A stretch of DNA of 33,377 nucleotides from Cypionkella sp. (GTDB lineage Bacteria > Pseudomonadota > Alphaproteobacteria > Rhodobacterales > Rhodobacteraceae). Numbering within the stretch: the first letter of the stretch is position 1; each line of letters opens with the position of its first letter. The stretch is taken from positions 1 to 33,377 of the forward strand of contig NZ_JAUSBA010000065.1 of the NCBI RefSeq assembly GCF_030652235.1, written 5' to 3'. The position numbers were made by a program, and so were the translations under genes. This document shows, one piece after another, positions 8,907 through 17,992 of the stretch. The notes under the pieces were generated by a model. The model was not told the DNA's origin, searched no databases, and was given only the letters and a program-made list of their open reading frames with translations.

Positions 8907-9530
8907 TCAATCACGTGATCGGTTTCTGGCCTCTTGTGGGTGATAAGGATGATCAACATGATGGATGCCGGAGATAGCGCGAGGAAACTGCCCGACCCCG
9001 ATGCGCGGTCGACAAGAAATGACGATGAGCATCTCTTCGGTCAATGCCTTCTGCGGTTTCAGGCCTATGAGGATACTCTCGGTGCGAAACAGTGCTTTGC
9101 CAAGGCGGTCAATTTCCCACAGTCTATTGTGAATGCGGGCTTCCCAGAGATCCATTACCGATTCCAATCTCTCCCTAAGGTTGCAACAGCTCTCTGGAAG
9201 ATGCAGCGGCGCTAATTCCTCGCGAGACTTGATGCGGATCAGGGTGGTATTGATGATCGCAAAAACCACGAGGGTAAAACGGGCGGTCAGGTCAGCCAGC
9301 CCAGACAATGGTACCGCAAGGGCCAGCACCAGAATGGCGACGATGCCGAGCGCTGTCGCGAGCAGCGGCGTGCCGGTTCTGGTGTTCAGTTGCGCGAGGT
9401 CCTTGGCAAGATTTCCTTGGGCCGCCAGCCCATAGAGAACCCGTGAAATCATGATGACATGGACAATCACGCCGTTCAACCTGGCCATGACGGCGATCAT
9501 GCTCATCGTCTTGAGCGGCATGCCGTTCAC
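8907..9530 (-). pseudogene. Decayed APC-family amino acid permease fragment
   Basis: On the minus strand, about 9530 to 9218 encodes a stretch typical of APC permeases: SMIAVMARLNGVIVHVIMISRV, LYGLAAQGNL, a TGTPLLATAL loop, then two hydrophobic helices ending in LIRIKSRE. The N-terminal half of the transporter is missing. From 9217 to 8907 the same frame stays open but reads like no membrane protein I know. Another frame carries a short hydrophobic run ending IELKK at 8894. The 5' sequence (9531-9716) resembles nothing I recognise. A truncated, frameshifted remnant is the best reading. Confidence 0.55.
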
Positions 9531-9733
9531 TCTTGTCTTCCTGTATAGTTTTGAGTCGAGTTTCGCTCCAAAACGAAGGGCTTGAGTTGATGCAGGTTTC
9601 CGTTCTTCACACGCGGTCTTCGCCCTTAGAACTGGCCCGATCACGGTGGCGAAGTGTAGATGATCCACATCAATACAAATACATCTTGCGAGGTGTAGAT
9701 AATTGATCTTGGACAAAGGCCACGTCGAGTTTC

Positions 9734-10996
9734 ATGGAAAATGCGCTGATCCTGAACCCGTCCATGCTGAATCTCGTCAGCGCAGTCGCCGTTGGCGCAC
9801 TGATCGGCGCGGAGAGGGAGCGGCGCAAGGGCGAAGGCCCGGCGCGGTCTCCTGCAGGCATTCGAACGTTTACGATCACCTCGATTGCGGGTGCCGTTGC
9901 ATTCAGCCTGGGTGGGGTTGTGTTGCTTGCCGTCCTGACTGCGTGCGTTGCTGCGATGGCTGCGGTTGCTTATTGGCGCGCCCAGGATCAGGACCCGGGA
10001 TTGACCACAGAGATCGTTCTCGTCCTGACGGCCCTGCTGGGGGGCCTATGCATGCAAGCGCCACAGACGGCCGCAGCAATTGCAGTAACGGTGACTGTGC
10101 TTTTGTACACGAAGGCCTGGCTGCACAACCTTGTCATCAGCGTAATCTCGAAAGACGAACTGGATGACGCGCTGATCTTTGCCGCAGCGACACTTGTCGT
10201 TTTGCCTTTGGTGCCGAACCGCCAGATGGGTCCTTATCTGGCACTCAATCCACACTCGATCTGGATTGTGATCGTGCTGGTCATGGCCATCAGCGCAGCG
10301 GGCTATGTCGCGGTCCGATTGTTCGGTGCCCGGTTTGGATTGCCGCTCGCAGGGGCCATTTCGGGCTTCATCTCCAGCACAGCTACGATCGGTGCGATGG
10401 GATCGCGGGCCAAGAAATTCAAAGACCTTTTGGCTGCTTGTGTCGCGGGTGCAGTGTTGTCGACCCTCGCCACGATTGTCCAGTTGGCACTGGTCGTTGC
10501 GGCCACCAGCATGCCCACCCTGTTCAGAATGTCGGGGCCCTTGCTTTTGGCGGGGGGCACTGCTGCGGCCTATGGGGCGGCCTTTACGCTTTTGGCCGCG
10601 CGCAATGCGGGAAATGATGCGGCGCAAACCGGCGGCGTCTTTAGCCTGAAGGCGGCGCTTGCCTTCGGTTCGATCCTTGCGCTGATCCTTGTCATCTCGG
10701 CGGGTCTGCAAGAGCGGTTCGGCGGCGCGGGCGTGCTGCTCGCGGCCGTAGTTGCAGGACTGGTCGACACCCACGCGGCGGCTATATCGGTGGCGACGCT
10801 TGTCGCTTCGGGAAAAGTCACGCCACAGGATGCCGTCGTGCCGATACTCGCGGGCCTGACCTCGAACACGCTGACCAAGATCATCATGGCCGCGATCAGT
10901 GGCGGATGGGCATTTGCACTTCGGGTTGTGCCTGGTCTGGTCCTTGTTGCGTTGGCGGCTTGGGTCGGCACGTTTTCAGCACTACTGTGGAACTGA
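9734..10996 (+). CDS. MgtC/SapB and DUF4010 membrane protein
   Basis: 420 aa, about twelve hydrophobic segments. Residues 10-140 form the MgtC/SapB-type domain, with the characteristic cytoplasmic loop GALIGAERERRKGEGPARSPAGIRTF; residues about 180-410 form the DUF4010 domain, with AGAISGFISSTATIGAMGSRA and ILAGLTSNTLTKIIMA. Fused MgtC-DUF4010 proteins are widespread; their transport or signalling role is not settled, though MgtC itself inhibits ATP synthase and helps at low Mg2+. Start ATG at 9734 with weak GTCGAG upstream. It stands alone, convergent with the cytochrome b561 operon; its own role in metal balance is unproven. Confidence 0.85.
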   Translation: MENALILNPSMLNLVSAVAVGALIGAERERRKGEGPARSPAGIRTFTITSIAGAVAFSLGGVVLLAVLTACVAAMAAVAYWRAQDQDPGLTTEIVLVLTALLGGLCMQAPQTAAAIAVTVTVLLYTKAWLHNLVISVISKDELDDALIFAAATLVVLPLVPNRQMGPYLALNPHSIWIVIVLVMAISAAGYVAVRLFGARFGLPLAGAISGFISSTATIGAMGSRAKKFKDLLAACVAGAVLSTLATIVQLALVVAATSMPTLFRMSGPLLLAGGTAAAYGAAFTLLAARNAGNDAAQTGGVFSLKAALAFGSILALILVISAGLQERFGGAGVLLAAVVAGLVDTHAAAISVATLVASGKVTPQDAVVPILAGLTSNTLTKIIMAAISGGWAFALRVVPGLVLVALAAWVGTFSALLWN

Positions 10997-11029
10997 CCGG
11001 AGAGGTCGAACGGCAGACTGCGCAGATAC

Positions 11030-11048
11030 CGACCCTATGTTCGGGTCG
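11030..11048. terminator. Small hairpin between convergent genes
   Basis: CGACCC (11030-11035) pairs with GGGTCG (11043-11048) around a 7-base loop, between two convergent gene ends. No run of T follows on either strand, so intrinsic termination is only possible, not clear. Confidence 0.3.
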
Positions 11049-11050
11049 CC

Positions 11051-11563
11051 TTACTTTGGCTTCAGCATGCGCATCAGCAGGCCGTCTTTGCGCCAGAACT
11101 GGTGATACAGCGAAGCCGCGATATGCAGCGCGATCAGGCCGATGAACACGGGCTTGGCATAGGAGTGCCACTCACCATAGGGATCGCCATAATAGTACCC
11201 GAGCAAACCCGTGACAGGCACCACGACAAGCAATGCGTAAAACAGCCAGTGGGAAACACTGCCTGCCAGTTCGATGGCTCGACTTATTTCTGTCGGGGGT
11301 GGCGGAGCGCCGTTCTTCAGCCGCAGGGCCAGCCGTACCGCGACCAGCGCAAGAATGGCGATGCCGAAGTAGTAATGCATCCCTGCGAGGTTGCCGGTCA
11401 GCGCGGAAACCGGCTTAGCTTCCTCGACGGCGTCGATGGCCTCGGTCATGCTTTCACCGAAAATGAGTTGCATGAAGACAAGCGCCGCGATCAACCAGTG
11501 AAGGCCGATCTGATAGATCGTATAGCCTCGGACGCCATCGATTTGGTCTCTTGTCATGGTCAT
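11051..11563 (-). CDS. Cytochrome b561-type membrane protein
   Basis: 170 aa with four transmembrane helices. Histidines placed like haem ligands are His22 (GLHWLIA), His63 (GMHYYFG), His105 (VSHWLFY) and His147 (ALHIAA), with His154 following. Bacterial b561 proteins pass electrons across or within the inner membrane. Start ATG at 11563 is chosen because AAAGGA lies 7-12 bases upstream; an in-frame ATG 18 codons earlier has no such site and adds a polar, signal-free extension. It is the last gene of the minus-strand cluster, 117 bases after the VIT gene. Its presence fits the redox theme of the cluster. Confidence 0.85.
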   Translation of the reverse strand: MTMTRDQIDGVRGYTIYQIGLHWLIAALVFMQLIFGESMTEAIDAVEEAKPVSALTGNLAGMHYYFGIAILALVAVRLALRLKNGAPPPPTEISRAIELAGSVSHWLFYALLVVVPVTGLLGYYYGDPYGEWHSYAKPVFIGLIALHIAASLYHQFWRKDGLLMRMLKPK

Positions 11564-11680
11564 GTCAGGTTCCTTTGCATCAGGTTGCGGCGTTGCATGA
11601 AGTGGGATGGATCGCATTGATCGACATCAGTCGATGGTGTGTTGGGGCCGGATTTCGCGGGACGAGGGGCTGAGCAGCAT

Positions 11681-12379
11681 TCATGCCGCGACGCCAAAGA
11701 CCATGCCGACCAAGGCTGTCGCGGCCAAGGCAAGCGCGCCCCAGACCGTTACGCGAACGGCACCCTTCACGATGCCCGCCCCTCCGGCCGAGGCCCCGAG
11801 GCCGCCAAGCGCCATCAATCCGACAAGGGTCGTGCCCGCGACAATCACAGATATCTGCGCTGCGGGTGCCACCGACGCCACAATCAGCGGGAGGACGGCA
11901 CCGGCCGCAAAGGTCATCGCCGAGACCACCGCTGCCTGGATCGGTCGGGCGGTGACCGTCTCCGAGATGCCAAGTTCGTCCCGCGCATGTGCCCCGAGCG
12001 CGTCTTTCTGGGTAAGCTGGACTGCGACCTGTCGGGCCAATCCATCATCCAGCCCGCGCCCGACATAGATGCGGGTCAGTTCTTCAAGCTCCGCCGCGGG
12101 GGTGTCTTTCAGTTCCTTGGTCTCGCGCGCAAGATCGGCCTGTTCTGCATCGGTCTGCGAGCTGACCGAGACATACTCACCCGCCGCCATCGACATGGCA
12201 CCCGCCACCAGCCCGGCCAGCCCGGCGATCAGGATTTCGGGCCGCCCGGACCCTGCGGCGGCCACGCCGACAACCAGACTGGCGGTCGAGACAAGACCAT
12301 CATTCGCCCCCAGCACGGCGGCGCGCAGCCAGCCGATGCGATGAACCATGTGAATTTCTGCGTGTGTCAATCTGCTCAT
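11681..12379 (-). CDS. VIT/CCC1-family iron/manganese transporter
   Basis: 232 aa. The first helix GANDGLVSTASLVVGV and the second GLVAGAMSMAAGEYVSVSSQ are signatures of the VIT (CCC1) family, which moves Fe2+ or Mn2+ out of the cytosol using a proton gradient. An acidic cytoplasmic domain (about residues 78-140: DAEQADLARETKELKD..., with many Glu and Asp) matches the metal-collecting region of plant VIT1. Three more helices follow (AVVSAMTFAAGAVLPLIVA, ISVIVAGTTLVGLMALG, WGALALAATALVGMVFG). It begins 17 bases after the P-type ATPase, so the two metal exporters are co-transcribed. Confidence 0.9.
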   Translation of the reverse strand: MSRLTHAEIHMVHRIGWLRAAVLGANDGLVSTASLVVGVAAAGSGRPEILIAGLAGLVAGAMSMAAGEYVSVSSQTDAEQADLARETKELKDTPAAELEELTRIYVGRGLDDGLARQVAVQLTQKDALGAHARDELGISETVTARPIQAAVVSAMTFAAGAVLPLIVASVAPAAQISVIVAGTTLVGLMALGGLGASAGGAGIVKGAVRVTVWGALALAATALVGMVFGVAA

Positions 12380-12396
12380 TTCAGTGTCCTTCGGGA

Positions 12397-14292
12397 TTAT
12401 AGCGCGGCTGTCTGGGCTTCAAGGCCAGTCGCGCGCTGACCAACGTGGTCCGGCACGATCCTGAGCGCCCTGAGCGCGTTCAGGATGACCGCTACATCAA
12501 TTACTTCTTGCACAAGCGCGCCCTGCACGGGGGTCAAATACCCCAAAGCGGCGGCAATCATGCCAAGGATCGACAGGCCGATGCCTGCGGCGACGCTCTG
12601 TAGTGCGATCCGGCGCGACTTTTGGGCCACCTCGATCCCCGGCAACAGCCGGTTTAGGTGATCGACCAGCAAAACAACATCCGCCGCCTCGGCGGACGCC
12701 GCCGCACCCCTCGCGCCCATAGCAACGCCAATGTCAGCGGCGGCAAGGGCGGGGGCATCGTTCACACCGTCGCCGACCATCATCACCGGGCCAGTCTTGC
12801 GCTCGGTCAGAACCAGCTGGACTTTCTGGTCGGGTGTCATCTCAGCGCGAACGTCATCAAGCCCCAGTCCCTCGGTGACCGCATCGGCCACGGCGCGGCG
12901 GTCGCCAGTGGCCAGAATGATGCGGGTTATACCAAGATGCCGCAGACCGGCAAGAAAATCCGCCGTCCCCGACCGCAATGCATCGGCCATGATGATATGG
13001 CCCATCAGCGTACCGTCCACCGCAAGCGACACCACGACCGAACCTGCAGCAACGATGGCTTTGTCAAAGTGCGCGGTTCCAGCCGTTGCTGCGACGAAAG
13101 CTGCACCGCCGACAACAACATGGCGGCCGATGATGATCCCGGCCACGCCCTCGCCCGGTGTTTCGACCACGTTTTCAGGGATCGGCAGAGCCGCACCATC
13201 GGCACGGGCCGCCGCGACGATGGCCTGCGCGATCGGATGTTTCGATGCCTGATCAAGGGCCGCGGCGAAATACAGGATCTCGTCCTTGGAAAGGACGCCA
13301 TGCGTCTCGATGGACACAATCTGTGGCCGCCCGTCGGTCAACGTGCCGGTCTTGTCGAGGATTAGCGTTTTGATCTGCGCCAGCGCCTCAAGCGGTTTCG
13401 ACCCCTTGATCAACACTCCGAAATGCGCGGCCCGCGACAAACCGGCCACCAGTGCGACCGGCACCGCAAGGATAAGCGGGCACGGCGTTGCAACCACCAG
13501 AACAGCCACCGCGCGGATTGGATCGCCGGTGAACCACCATGCAGCCGTCGCAAGCGCGACAGTGACAGCGAGGAATACTAGGGAATAACGGTCTGCCAGC
13601 CGCGCCATCGGCGCCTTGGAGGCTTGCGCCGCCTCGACCAGCCGGACGATGCCAGCATAGGTGCTGTCTGCCGCAGCCCTTGTGACCCGCAGATCGAAAG
13701 CCTCGCCCGCGTTGGTTGACCCGCTCATGACTTCTTGCCCCCGGTCCAGCCGGACTGGCATCGACTCGCCCGTCAGCGCCGACTGGTCCAGCATCGCCCG
13801 ATCGCCTTGAACTGTGCCATCCACGGGTGCGACATCGCCTTGCCGGATCAGCAGAAGGTCGTCTGGATTGATCTCTTGCAGAGGGACCTCTTCAAGCCCG
13901 CCGTCTTGGTGGCGTGTGGCCGTCCGCGGCACGCGCGACAACAGGTCGCTCATTTCGCGTCGGGCGCGGCCCTCGGCAAAGCTTTCAAGGAATGTGCCGC
14001 CCGAATACATCAGCGCGACTACAGCCGCGGCCAGCGTCTCGCCGAACAGCAGCGCCGCCGACATCGACAGCGCGGCCACGATGTCGAGCCCGACTTCGCC
14101 CTTCCAAAGGCTGCGAAGGATCTCGACGACAAGGGCGGCAAGGACTGGAACGACGCCTGCCGCCCAAACGATCATGGCAAGGTCGGCTCGCTCGGTCAGC
14201 GTCAGCGCAAGACCGGCTAGCAGACAAAGCACGGCCACTACCAGCAGGGCCATGTTCAAGCGATCATGCAGCAACGGGTTCAATTCGCGCAC
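12397..14292 (-). CDS. Heavy-metal P1B-type ATPase with TPC motif
   Basis: 631 aa. Actuator TGES (174-177), membrane motif TPCPLI (269-274), phosphorylation DKTGT (313-317), HP dipeptide of P1B pumps (352-353) and GDGVND (507-512) are all present. There is no N-terminal HMA or His-rich metal domain. The metal-site triplet is TPC rather than the CPC of Cu or Zn/Cd pumps; SPC marks the Co/Fe group (P1B-4) and TPC has been described for a Ni/Fe group (P1B-5), so an iron- or nickel-like substrate is plausible but unproven. The start is a GTG at 14292 overlapping the ApbE stop by 13 bases; ATG at 14253 is the alternative. Likely pumps metal to the periplasm. Confidence 0.9.
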   Translation of the reverse strand: MRELNPLLHDRLNMALLVVAVLCLLAGLALTLTERADLAMIVWAAGVVPVLAALVVEILRSLWKGEVGLDIVAALSMSAALLFGETLAAAVVALMYSGGTFLESFAEGRARREMSDLLSRVPRTATRHQDGGLEEVPLQEINPDDLLLIRQGDVAPVDGTVQGDRAMLDQSALTGESMPVRLDRGQEVMSGSTNAGEAFDLRVTRAAADSTYAGIVRLVEAAQASKAPMARLADRYSLVFLAVTVALATAAWWFTGDPIRAVAVLVVATPCPLILAVPVALVAGLSRAAHFGVLIKGSKPLEALAQIKTLILDKTGTLTDGRPQIVSIETHGVLSKDEILYFAAALDQASKHPIAQAIVAAARADGAALPIPENVVETPGEGVAGIIIGRHVVVGGAAFVAATAGTAHFDKAIVAAGSVVVSLAVDGTLMGHIIMADALRSGTADFLAGLRHLGITRIILATGDRRAVADAVTEGLGLDDVRAEMTPDQKVQLVLTERKTGPVMMVGDGVNDAPALAAADIGVAMGARGAAASAEAADVVLLVDHLNRLLPGIEVAQKSRRIALQSVAAGIGLSILGMIAAALGYLTPVQGALVQEVIDVAVILNALRALRIVPDHVGQRATGLEAQTAAL

Positions 14293-15275
14293 CTCTCTGG
14301 CGAAACCAAGCGGCTAGGCTTTGTGCGTGGCTCAAACAGCCGCCCCACCCTTGTTTCGCGAAGGTCATTGCCATCCCGCTCAATGAAAAGGGCATCCAGA
14401 TCGTGTTTCCGCGCCAAATCCGCGCCCTCCACGCTGCCACTCACCATCATCGCCGTGGCCCAAGCATCAGCCATCATGCAACTCGCGGCCACCACCGTGA
14501 CCGAGGCGGGGGAAACGGCCAAAGGCCCGCCCCGCGCCGGGTCCATGGTGTGCGCCAACCGCCGATCGCCGATCGTCACCCAGTGCCGGTAGTCACCGGA
14601 AGTGGCAATTGCCGCGTCGTGTAGTTCCATGATTGCGTGCGGTGCACGTGCCGCATGGTCCGGGCGCTCAACCGCGACGGTCCAAGCCGTGCCGTCCGGT
14701 TGCAGACCGGTTGCGCGCAACTCGCCGTCGATGGCGGTCAGCGCGGACGGGATGCCGAACCCGAGTGCAACCTCTGCCAGCCGATCCACACCGTAGCCTT
14801 TAGCGATGCCGGACAGGTCCAGTTTCAGAGGTGCATGTTTGCGCACGCGTCCCAAGCCCAAGTCAAGCTCCAACACCTGATGTGCCGGGGGTCTCGTGCG
14901 GCTCAGCGCGGCGCGAATGGCAGCTTCATTCGCTGCGGCCGGACCAAAGCCCCAAGCACGGACTGCATCGCCAACCCCGATGTCAAACGCCCCGCCAGAG
15001 GCGCGCCCGACCTTCAGTGCCGCGTCCAGCACCACCAGCAATCGCGCGGGCACATCGACCCAAGCCTCGGTTGCCGCAGCATTCAGGCGCATCAGATCGC
15101 TTTCCGGTTTCCAAGTGGACATCTGCCCATCAACTTCGGCCATCGCCGCTGCCATGGCGGCCGCGACGGGTTTTTCATCAAACTGCGGCGGCATGTGGAA
15201 CAGGGCGGACCAGCGCGTGCCCATGGTCGGACCGTGCAGCGCATGGCGCGCAAGATCAGTAAACGTCTTCGGCAT
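14280..15275 (-). CDS. ApbE-family FAD:protein FMN transferase
   Basis: 331 aa. ApbE moves FMN from FAD onto a Thr or Ser of a target protein. Visible family marks: GPTMGTRW near the N-terminus, LDLSGIAKGYGVDRLAE (152-168), the IDGELRATG loop (182-190), HTMDPARGG (242-250) and the Mg-binding region MADAWATAMM (268-277). ATG at 15275 overlaps the reductase stop by 20 bases. There is no signal peptide or lipobox, so this copy looks cytoplasmic, unlike most ApbE proteins. Target candidates in the operon are the DUF2271 protein and the PepSY reductase. Confidence 0.92.
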   Translation of the reverse strand: MPKTFTDLARHALHGPTMGTRWSALFHMPPQFDEKPVAAAMAAAMAEVDGQMSTWKPESDLMRLNAAATEAWVDVPARLLVVLDAALKVGRASGGAFDIGVGDAVRAWGFGPAAANEAAIRAALSRTRPPAHQVLELDLGLGRVRKHAPLKLDLSGIAKGYGVDRLAEVALGFGIPSALTAIDGELRATGLQPDGTAWTVAVERPDHAARAPHAIMELHDAAIATSGDYRHWVTIGDRRLAHTMDPARGGPLAVSPASVTVVAASCMMADAWATAMMVSGSVEGADLARKHDLDALFIERDGNDLRETRVGRLFEPRTKPSRLVSPERCAN

Positions 15276-17478
15276 AGCGTCCCTCTGCTTTCAGCCGCGC
15301 AGGCGTCAGACCCAGCGGGGCAAGGATATCGGCCAGTGCCTCGGACACACCCGCCGCCATGCCTCGACCGCCGCAGACGAGAATTTGGGCGCCACTGGCG
15401 ACAAGTTGGGCCACGCGCGCACCATCGCGGCGCAGGGCATCCTGCACATGGCAATGTGTGGCGGTGCGCGAGTAGGCAGTCGTTAGTGTTTCCAGACGAC
15501 CATCCGCAGCCCAGGCCGCCAGATCGTCGCCATAAAGCATGTCACTGTCGGGATGCCGCGCGCCGAACCATAGATGCATCGGCCGATGCCTGCGGTTCGC
15601 CCGCAGGAAACCCGCCAGAGGGCCAATGCCGGTTCCGGCCCCGATCAGGATCACCGGAGCCCGACCGCGTGCCGGCCGGAAGCTTGGATTACGACGGACA
15701 AAAGCCCCTATAGTCTCACCGGGCACTAGGGCAAAAAGCTGCCCCGAGGACAATCCATCCGGTTGCTTGCGCACGCAAATCTCGACAAACCCGTCGCCCG
15801 TCGCCGAGGCCAGCGAATAAAAGCGCGGCACCTGTGAACCTTTGGGCACGATCCCCAGCAGATCGCCCGCCGCAAACTGCAGGGCGCCAAGCCCGGTTAC
15901 GCGACGCCAGAGCGGTGCGACTGGCAATGCAAACCGCAGGATCGCTGTCGGGGCCTGTACCTCTACCCCATAGTCACGACGCGAGATCAGCGTCAGCGCC
16001 TCGGTCCGGGGCGTGACAGGCTCGTGGTTCAGTTCCAGCGCAACCGCGATCATCGCGCCAAAGGCCCGGCCCCAGCGCGCAAAATCCTGCGGCGACTGAC
16101 GATCCACGCTGTCGAAGGGCAAAAGGGGAGGCCAGCCGCGCGCCTCGGCAGCCGCAGCGACGTCTTGTGCATAGCCGCAATAGGCAGGAAAGCTGCGGTC
16201 GCCAAAGCCCAGAACAGTGAGCGGGATGGGCAACGCGGGCAGAGTGGCCAGCCGGTCCAGAAAACCTTTGGCCGAGGCCGGGGCGATGCCGTTTCCATAA
16301 GTTGCGGCAAACACCACGATACGGGCAGCGCGATGGTAATGATCGGGAGAGAAGGCCGACATCGGTGCAGTATGCACGCGTCCACCCGCCGCTGTCAGCG
16401 CGGCGTGCAACGTTGCCGCAAAGCCCCAGGTGCTGCCACCCTCACTGCCGACCAGCAGGATCGTATCAGCCTGAGCCGCGCTGGCATTATTTCGCAACCG
16501 TGGCCGTGACCGTGGACCCGCGACCCACATCAGCGTGCCCGTGCCCGCCATGACTGGCACGCCAAGCGCCATCAGCCCAAGGATCAGGCCAAGAACCGCC
16601 GCCCCCCGACCCGTGTGCAGCATGTAGATCGTTTCCGTCATCCGGTCCCATGCCGATAGGTTGCTCCATGCCACAAGCTTACCCGTGCCCTGATCGACAA
16701 AGCCTTGACCTGAATCAGTCTTTAGCGTGAAGGCATCGGTCAGGTCGTTTGGATAGGGGAAAGTCAGGTCGCGCAACGCGGTGACTGGCGTATTCTGAAG
16801 AGCCTGCATCTGTGCCAGATCGAAACCACCCAGCCCACTGACTTCTGGAAGGGGCGGCGGGCCCGCGCCCTCGGGCAGCAAGCCGAAGGTCGAGGCGGTC
16901 ATCCACAACGCCGTGCACGACGACAGGGCAAGCCCCAGCACGGCAAAGCGCGCAATCTCGACATGCACGCGTCCGGCCAGCGGCCCTTTCAGCGGCGACA
17001 GCACATGTCGCCAGCCACCCGTCCGCCGCAAAACCAATGCAGCGCCAGTCAGTGCGAGCAACAGCATGGCCGCCGCCCCGACCGCCGCCACCATCCGCCC
17101 GGTGTCGTCCAGAAACAGCGAGCGGTGCAGGGTTGTCAGCCACCGTTGCAGCGGCGGGACATCTGCACTTCCCACGCCTTTGCCCGTTGTCGGGTCAATC
17201 ACCGCCCCGCCCGGCGTGCCCGCGTCAAACCAGAACGCGGTGATCCGCCCCGAGGGCGCGCGGTGAATTTGTTCGACCCCCGGATAGACCGCCTTAATCC
17301 GCGAGGCGAGGTCTGCCACGCTCAGCGCAGGCTCTGACTGAATCGGCGCGCCAACGGCCTCGATCGCCGGAAAGACCGACAGGGCGGCTCCCGACAGGCC
17401 AAGCAGGACAAGCAACAGAGCGGCAATCAGGCCGGGCCAGCGGTGCAGCGAGCGGATAATCACAGATTGCCCCTTCAC
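15256..17478 (-). CDS. PepSY-TM / flavodoxin / FNR membrane reductase
   Basis: 740 aa. Residues 1-325 are a PepSY-TM module with four hydrophobic helices (about 13-37, 130-150, 177-200, 293-320) and a periplasmic loop; His12, His118, His172 and His288 sit where haem ligands are suspected in such proteins. Residues 340-475 are a flavodoxin-like FMN domain (GSEGGSTWGFA, FAATYGNG). Residues 490-740 are a ferredoxin-reductase FAD/NAD(P) module (RFYSLAS 552-558, GAGTGIGP 613-620, LVCGGRGMAAGV). The layout suits electron flow from NAD(P)H via FAD and FMN across the membrane to a periplasmic acceptor, for instance ferric iron. The ATG overlaps the upstream DUF2271 stop (ATGA). Confidence 0.92.
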   Translation of the reverse strand: MKGQSVIIRSLHRWPGLIAALLLVLLGLSGAALSVFPAIEAVGAPIQSEPALSVADLASRIKAVYPGVEQIHRAPSGRITAFWFDAGTPGGAVIDPTTGKGVGSADVPPLQRWLTTLHRSLFLDDTGRMVAAVGAAAMLLLALTGAALVLRRTGGWRHVLSPLKGPLAGRVHVEIARFAVLGLALSSCTALWMTASTFGLLPEGAGPPPLPEVSGLGGFDLAQMQALQNTPVTALRDLTFPYPNDLTDAFTLKTDSGQGFVDQGTGKLVAWSNLSAWDRMTETIYMLHTGRGAAVLGLILGLMALGVPVMAGTGTLMWVAGPRSRPRLRNNASAAQADTILLVGSEGGSTWGFAATLHAALTAAGGRVHTAPMSAFSPDHYHRAARIVVFAATYGNGIAPASAKGFLDRLATLPALPIPLTVLGFGDRSFPAYCGYAQDVAAAAEARGWPPLLPFDSVDRQSPQDFARWGRAFGAMIAVALELNHEPVTPRTEALTLISRRDYGVEVQAPTAILRFALPVAPLWRRVTGLGALQFAAGDLLGIVPKGSQVPRFYSLASATGDGFVEICVRKQPDGLSSGQLFALVPGETIGAFVRRNPSFRPARGRAPVILIGAGTGIGPLAGFLRANRRHRPMHLWFGARHPDSDMLYGDDLAAWAADGRLETLTTAYSRTATHCHVQDALRRDGARVAQLVASGAQILVCGGRGMAAGVSEALADILAPLGLTPARLKAEGRYAEDVY

Positions 17479-17945
17479 ATATCGTAGGCAAGCGAGGCGA
17501 TGTAGCGTTTGCCCGGATGGGTCTGCCCGGCACCGGCGGTGGTGAGCGGCACGGCAATCTCGGACGGGCTGTTGCGCATGTCCTCGACGGCGGCATCGAC
17601 GTGCAGGACGTAGCCCGCATCAAACAGCGCATCGGCCAGATCCAGCGTGATCGACAACGCGCGCCCCGCGCCAACACTCGCGCCGGTGATGCCGTTGATT
17701 TCGGCGGTATTTCCGCCGGTGGCGCGATACCAGTCGCTGAGATGCTCGTAGTATTTCGACTTGCCGCCCGCCATCCACAGGCTGCCCTTATAGGCACCCT
17801 GCGCGTCGGTCACATAAAACGCGAGATACGCGCCATTGCCGCCATAGGCGTTGAGCGTCGTCGTCACGGTCACGGGGCGTGCCAGCGCCATGCCGGGCGC
17901 AATCAGGGCGGTGGTCAGGGCTAGGGCGGCAAACAGGGTTTTCAT
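17475..17945 (-). CDS. DUF2271 periplasmic protein
   Basis: 156 aa with a Sec signal peptide (cut probably after ALA, residue 22). The body has VTVTTTLNAYGGNGAYLAFYVTD, SLWMAGGKSKYYEHLSDWYR, then NGITGAS (84-90), which lies where DUF2271 proteins usually carry a D-x-x-[ST]-G-A-T motif resembling an ApbE flavinylation site. Here Asp is Asn and Thr is Ser. Start ATG at 17945 is chosen for the GGAG upstream; a longer frame adds 17 residues without a ribosome binding site. DUF2271, PepSY-reductase and ApbE genes recur together in flavin-based electron-transfer clusters. Probably a periplasmic partner of the reductase. Confidence 0.85.
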   Translation of the reverse strand: MKTLFAALALTTALIAPGMALARPVTVTTTLNAYGGNGAYLAFYVTDAQGAYKGSLWMAGGKSKYYEHLSDWYRATGGNTAEINGITGASVGAGRALSITLDLADALFDAGYVLHVDAAVEDMRNSPSEIAVPLTTAGAGQTHPGKRYIASLAYDM

Positions 17946-17992
17946 CTTTGATCTCCAGTTGAGGGTCGGTGCAAGCAGCGGGCTGCAGTGCG

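Noticed and set aside
8934-9215. 93-codon plus-strand frame
   Set aside because: It lies opposite the permease remnant and has no recognisable domain or supported start.
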